From Candidatus Njordarchaeota archaeon (GTDB lineage Archaea; Thermoproteota; JANJXX01; Panguiarchaeales; Panguiarchaeaceae), in NCBI GenBank assembly GCA_029855985.1, contig JAGSHR010000198.1, forward strand, positions 1-6,163: a stretch of 6,163 nucleotides of DNA. Reading direction: 5' to 3'. A model generated the notes under the pieces. That model had not been told where the DNA came from. It saw only the letters and a program-made list of their open reading frames with translations, and ran no database searches. Positions 5,932 to 6,163 of the stretch are shown piece after piece. The translations under genes and the position numbers were made by a program. Positions within the stretch are counted from its first letter, which is position 1; each line of letters opens with the position of its first letter.

Positions 5932-6163
5932 CTACCCTCCATTTTTGTATTCCACATTTTTGAGATGGAAGCAGTTCACGAGATAGAAAGTTATCTGATT
6001 ATCGATTATATCCACCAAGTCCACGTTTCTTGCTCGCAAATCTTTTATCCTTGATTCCTCTTTGTCCGATAATAAGGTGGAAACAACAAATCTCACTGGT
6101 CTCAAAGTAAGCCTCACTGTCTTGGGAATCTGTGGATCCTCTATAATTTTGTCAGCTACATAA
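5932..6163 (-). CDS. Unrecognised protein, C-terminal 76 residues (5' end cut by window)
   Basis: The minus-strand frame is open from the window edge (first full codon 6162-6160) to TAG at 5934-5932. A GTG at 6117 is possible as a start, but the codons upstream of it stay open and protein-like (ADKIIEDPQIPKTVR), so a longer gene running beyond the window is more likely. The visible tail has beta-rich segments (VRLTLRPVRFVV, QITFYLV) around a charged helical stretch (DKEESRIKDLRARNVDLVD). There is one Cys and no membrane helix. No family is recognised. The last codons (Asn-Gly-Gly-stop) contain the ribosome binding site of the next gene, whose ATG follows 4 nt after the stop, so the two genes form a tight operon. 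Confidence 0.7.
   Translation of the reverse strand, partial: YVADKIIEDPQIPKTVRLTLRPVRFVVSTLLSDKEESRIKDLRARNVDLVDIIDNQITFYLVNCFHLKNVEYKNGG
5936..5940 (-). promoter_or_regulatory. Ribosome binding site fixing the exported-protein start
   Basis: GGAGG on the minus strand lies within the final codons of the upstream gene and 8 nt before ATG 5927. It chooses the start that places the signal peptide exactly at the N-terminus, and it implies coupled translation of the two minus-strand genes. Confidence 0.8.

Noticed and set aside
5928..5957. Earlier ATG at 5957 for the exported protein
   Set aside because: It would overlap the upstream gene and put ten polar residues before the signal peptide; ATG 5927 has GGAGG at proper spacing.
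1..6163. CRISPR array, tRNA/rRNA gene, insertion sequence or phage attachment site
   Set aside because: No regularly spaced repeats, RNA gene signatures, transposase motifs or terminal inverted repeats around a mobile gene were found.

Overview
The window is an AT-rich bacterial segment. Arginine is written mostly as AGA/AGG, isoleucine often as ATA, and the ribosome binding sites are strong and purine-rich (GGAGG, in one case GGAGGTGAT). This codon style is common in thermophilic and deep-branching candidate-phylum bacteria, but nothing here fixes the taxon, so the organism is left open. No tRNA, rRNA, CRISPR array, transposase or prophage gene is visible. Coding density is high: the longest stretch without a gene is the 67 nt at 570-636.

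Plus strand, 1-4266, is one apparent transcription unit of four genes. It holds the 3' end of an unrecognised tryptophan-rich protein (cut by the window start), a two-ring Clp/Hsp100 AAA+ ATPase (637-2961), a very small single FHA-domain protein (3000-3383), and a Hanks-type Ser/Thr kinase (3367-4266) that overlaps the FHA gene by 17 nt. An Hsp100 unfoldase without a recognisable ClpP-docking loop, an FHA phosphothreonine reader and a Ser/Thr kinase are the same three kinds of part that control many type VI secretion systems (ClpV, Fha, PpkA). The likely reading is a phosphorylation-controlled AAA+ remodelling module. Its client is unknown, and no sheath, tube, baseplate or phosphatase gene lies in the window. 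The kinase lacks three of the usual catalytic and regulatory signatures (alpha-C Glu, HRD Arg, DFG Gly), so it may be an atypical or pseudo-kinase.

Position 4263-4317 is a perfect 26-bp inverted repeat with a 3-nt loop, sitting between the convergent ends of the two transcription units. It begins inside the kinase stop region and probably acts as a two-way terminator or RNA-stabilising hairpin.

Minus strand, 6163-4326, holds two tightly packed genes read toward the hairpin. The first is the C-terminal end of an unrecognised protein (cut by the window end). The second is an unrecognised 533-residue exported protein with a clear signal peptide, internal hydrophobic helices and eight cysteines confined to its two ends. 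Whether this exported protein works with the kinase/FHA/Clp module cannot be told from the sequence.
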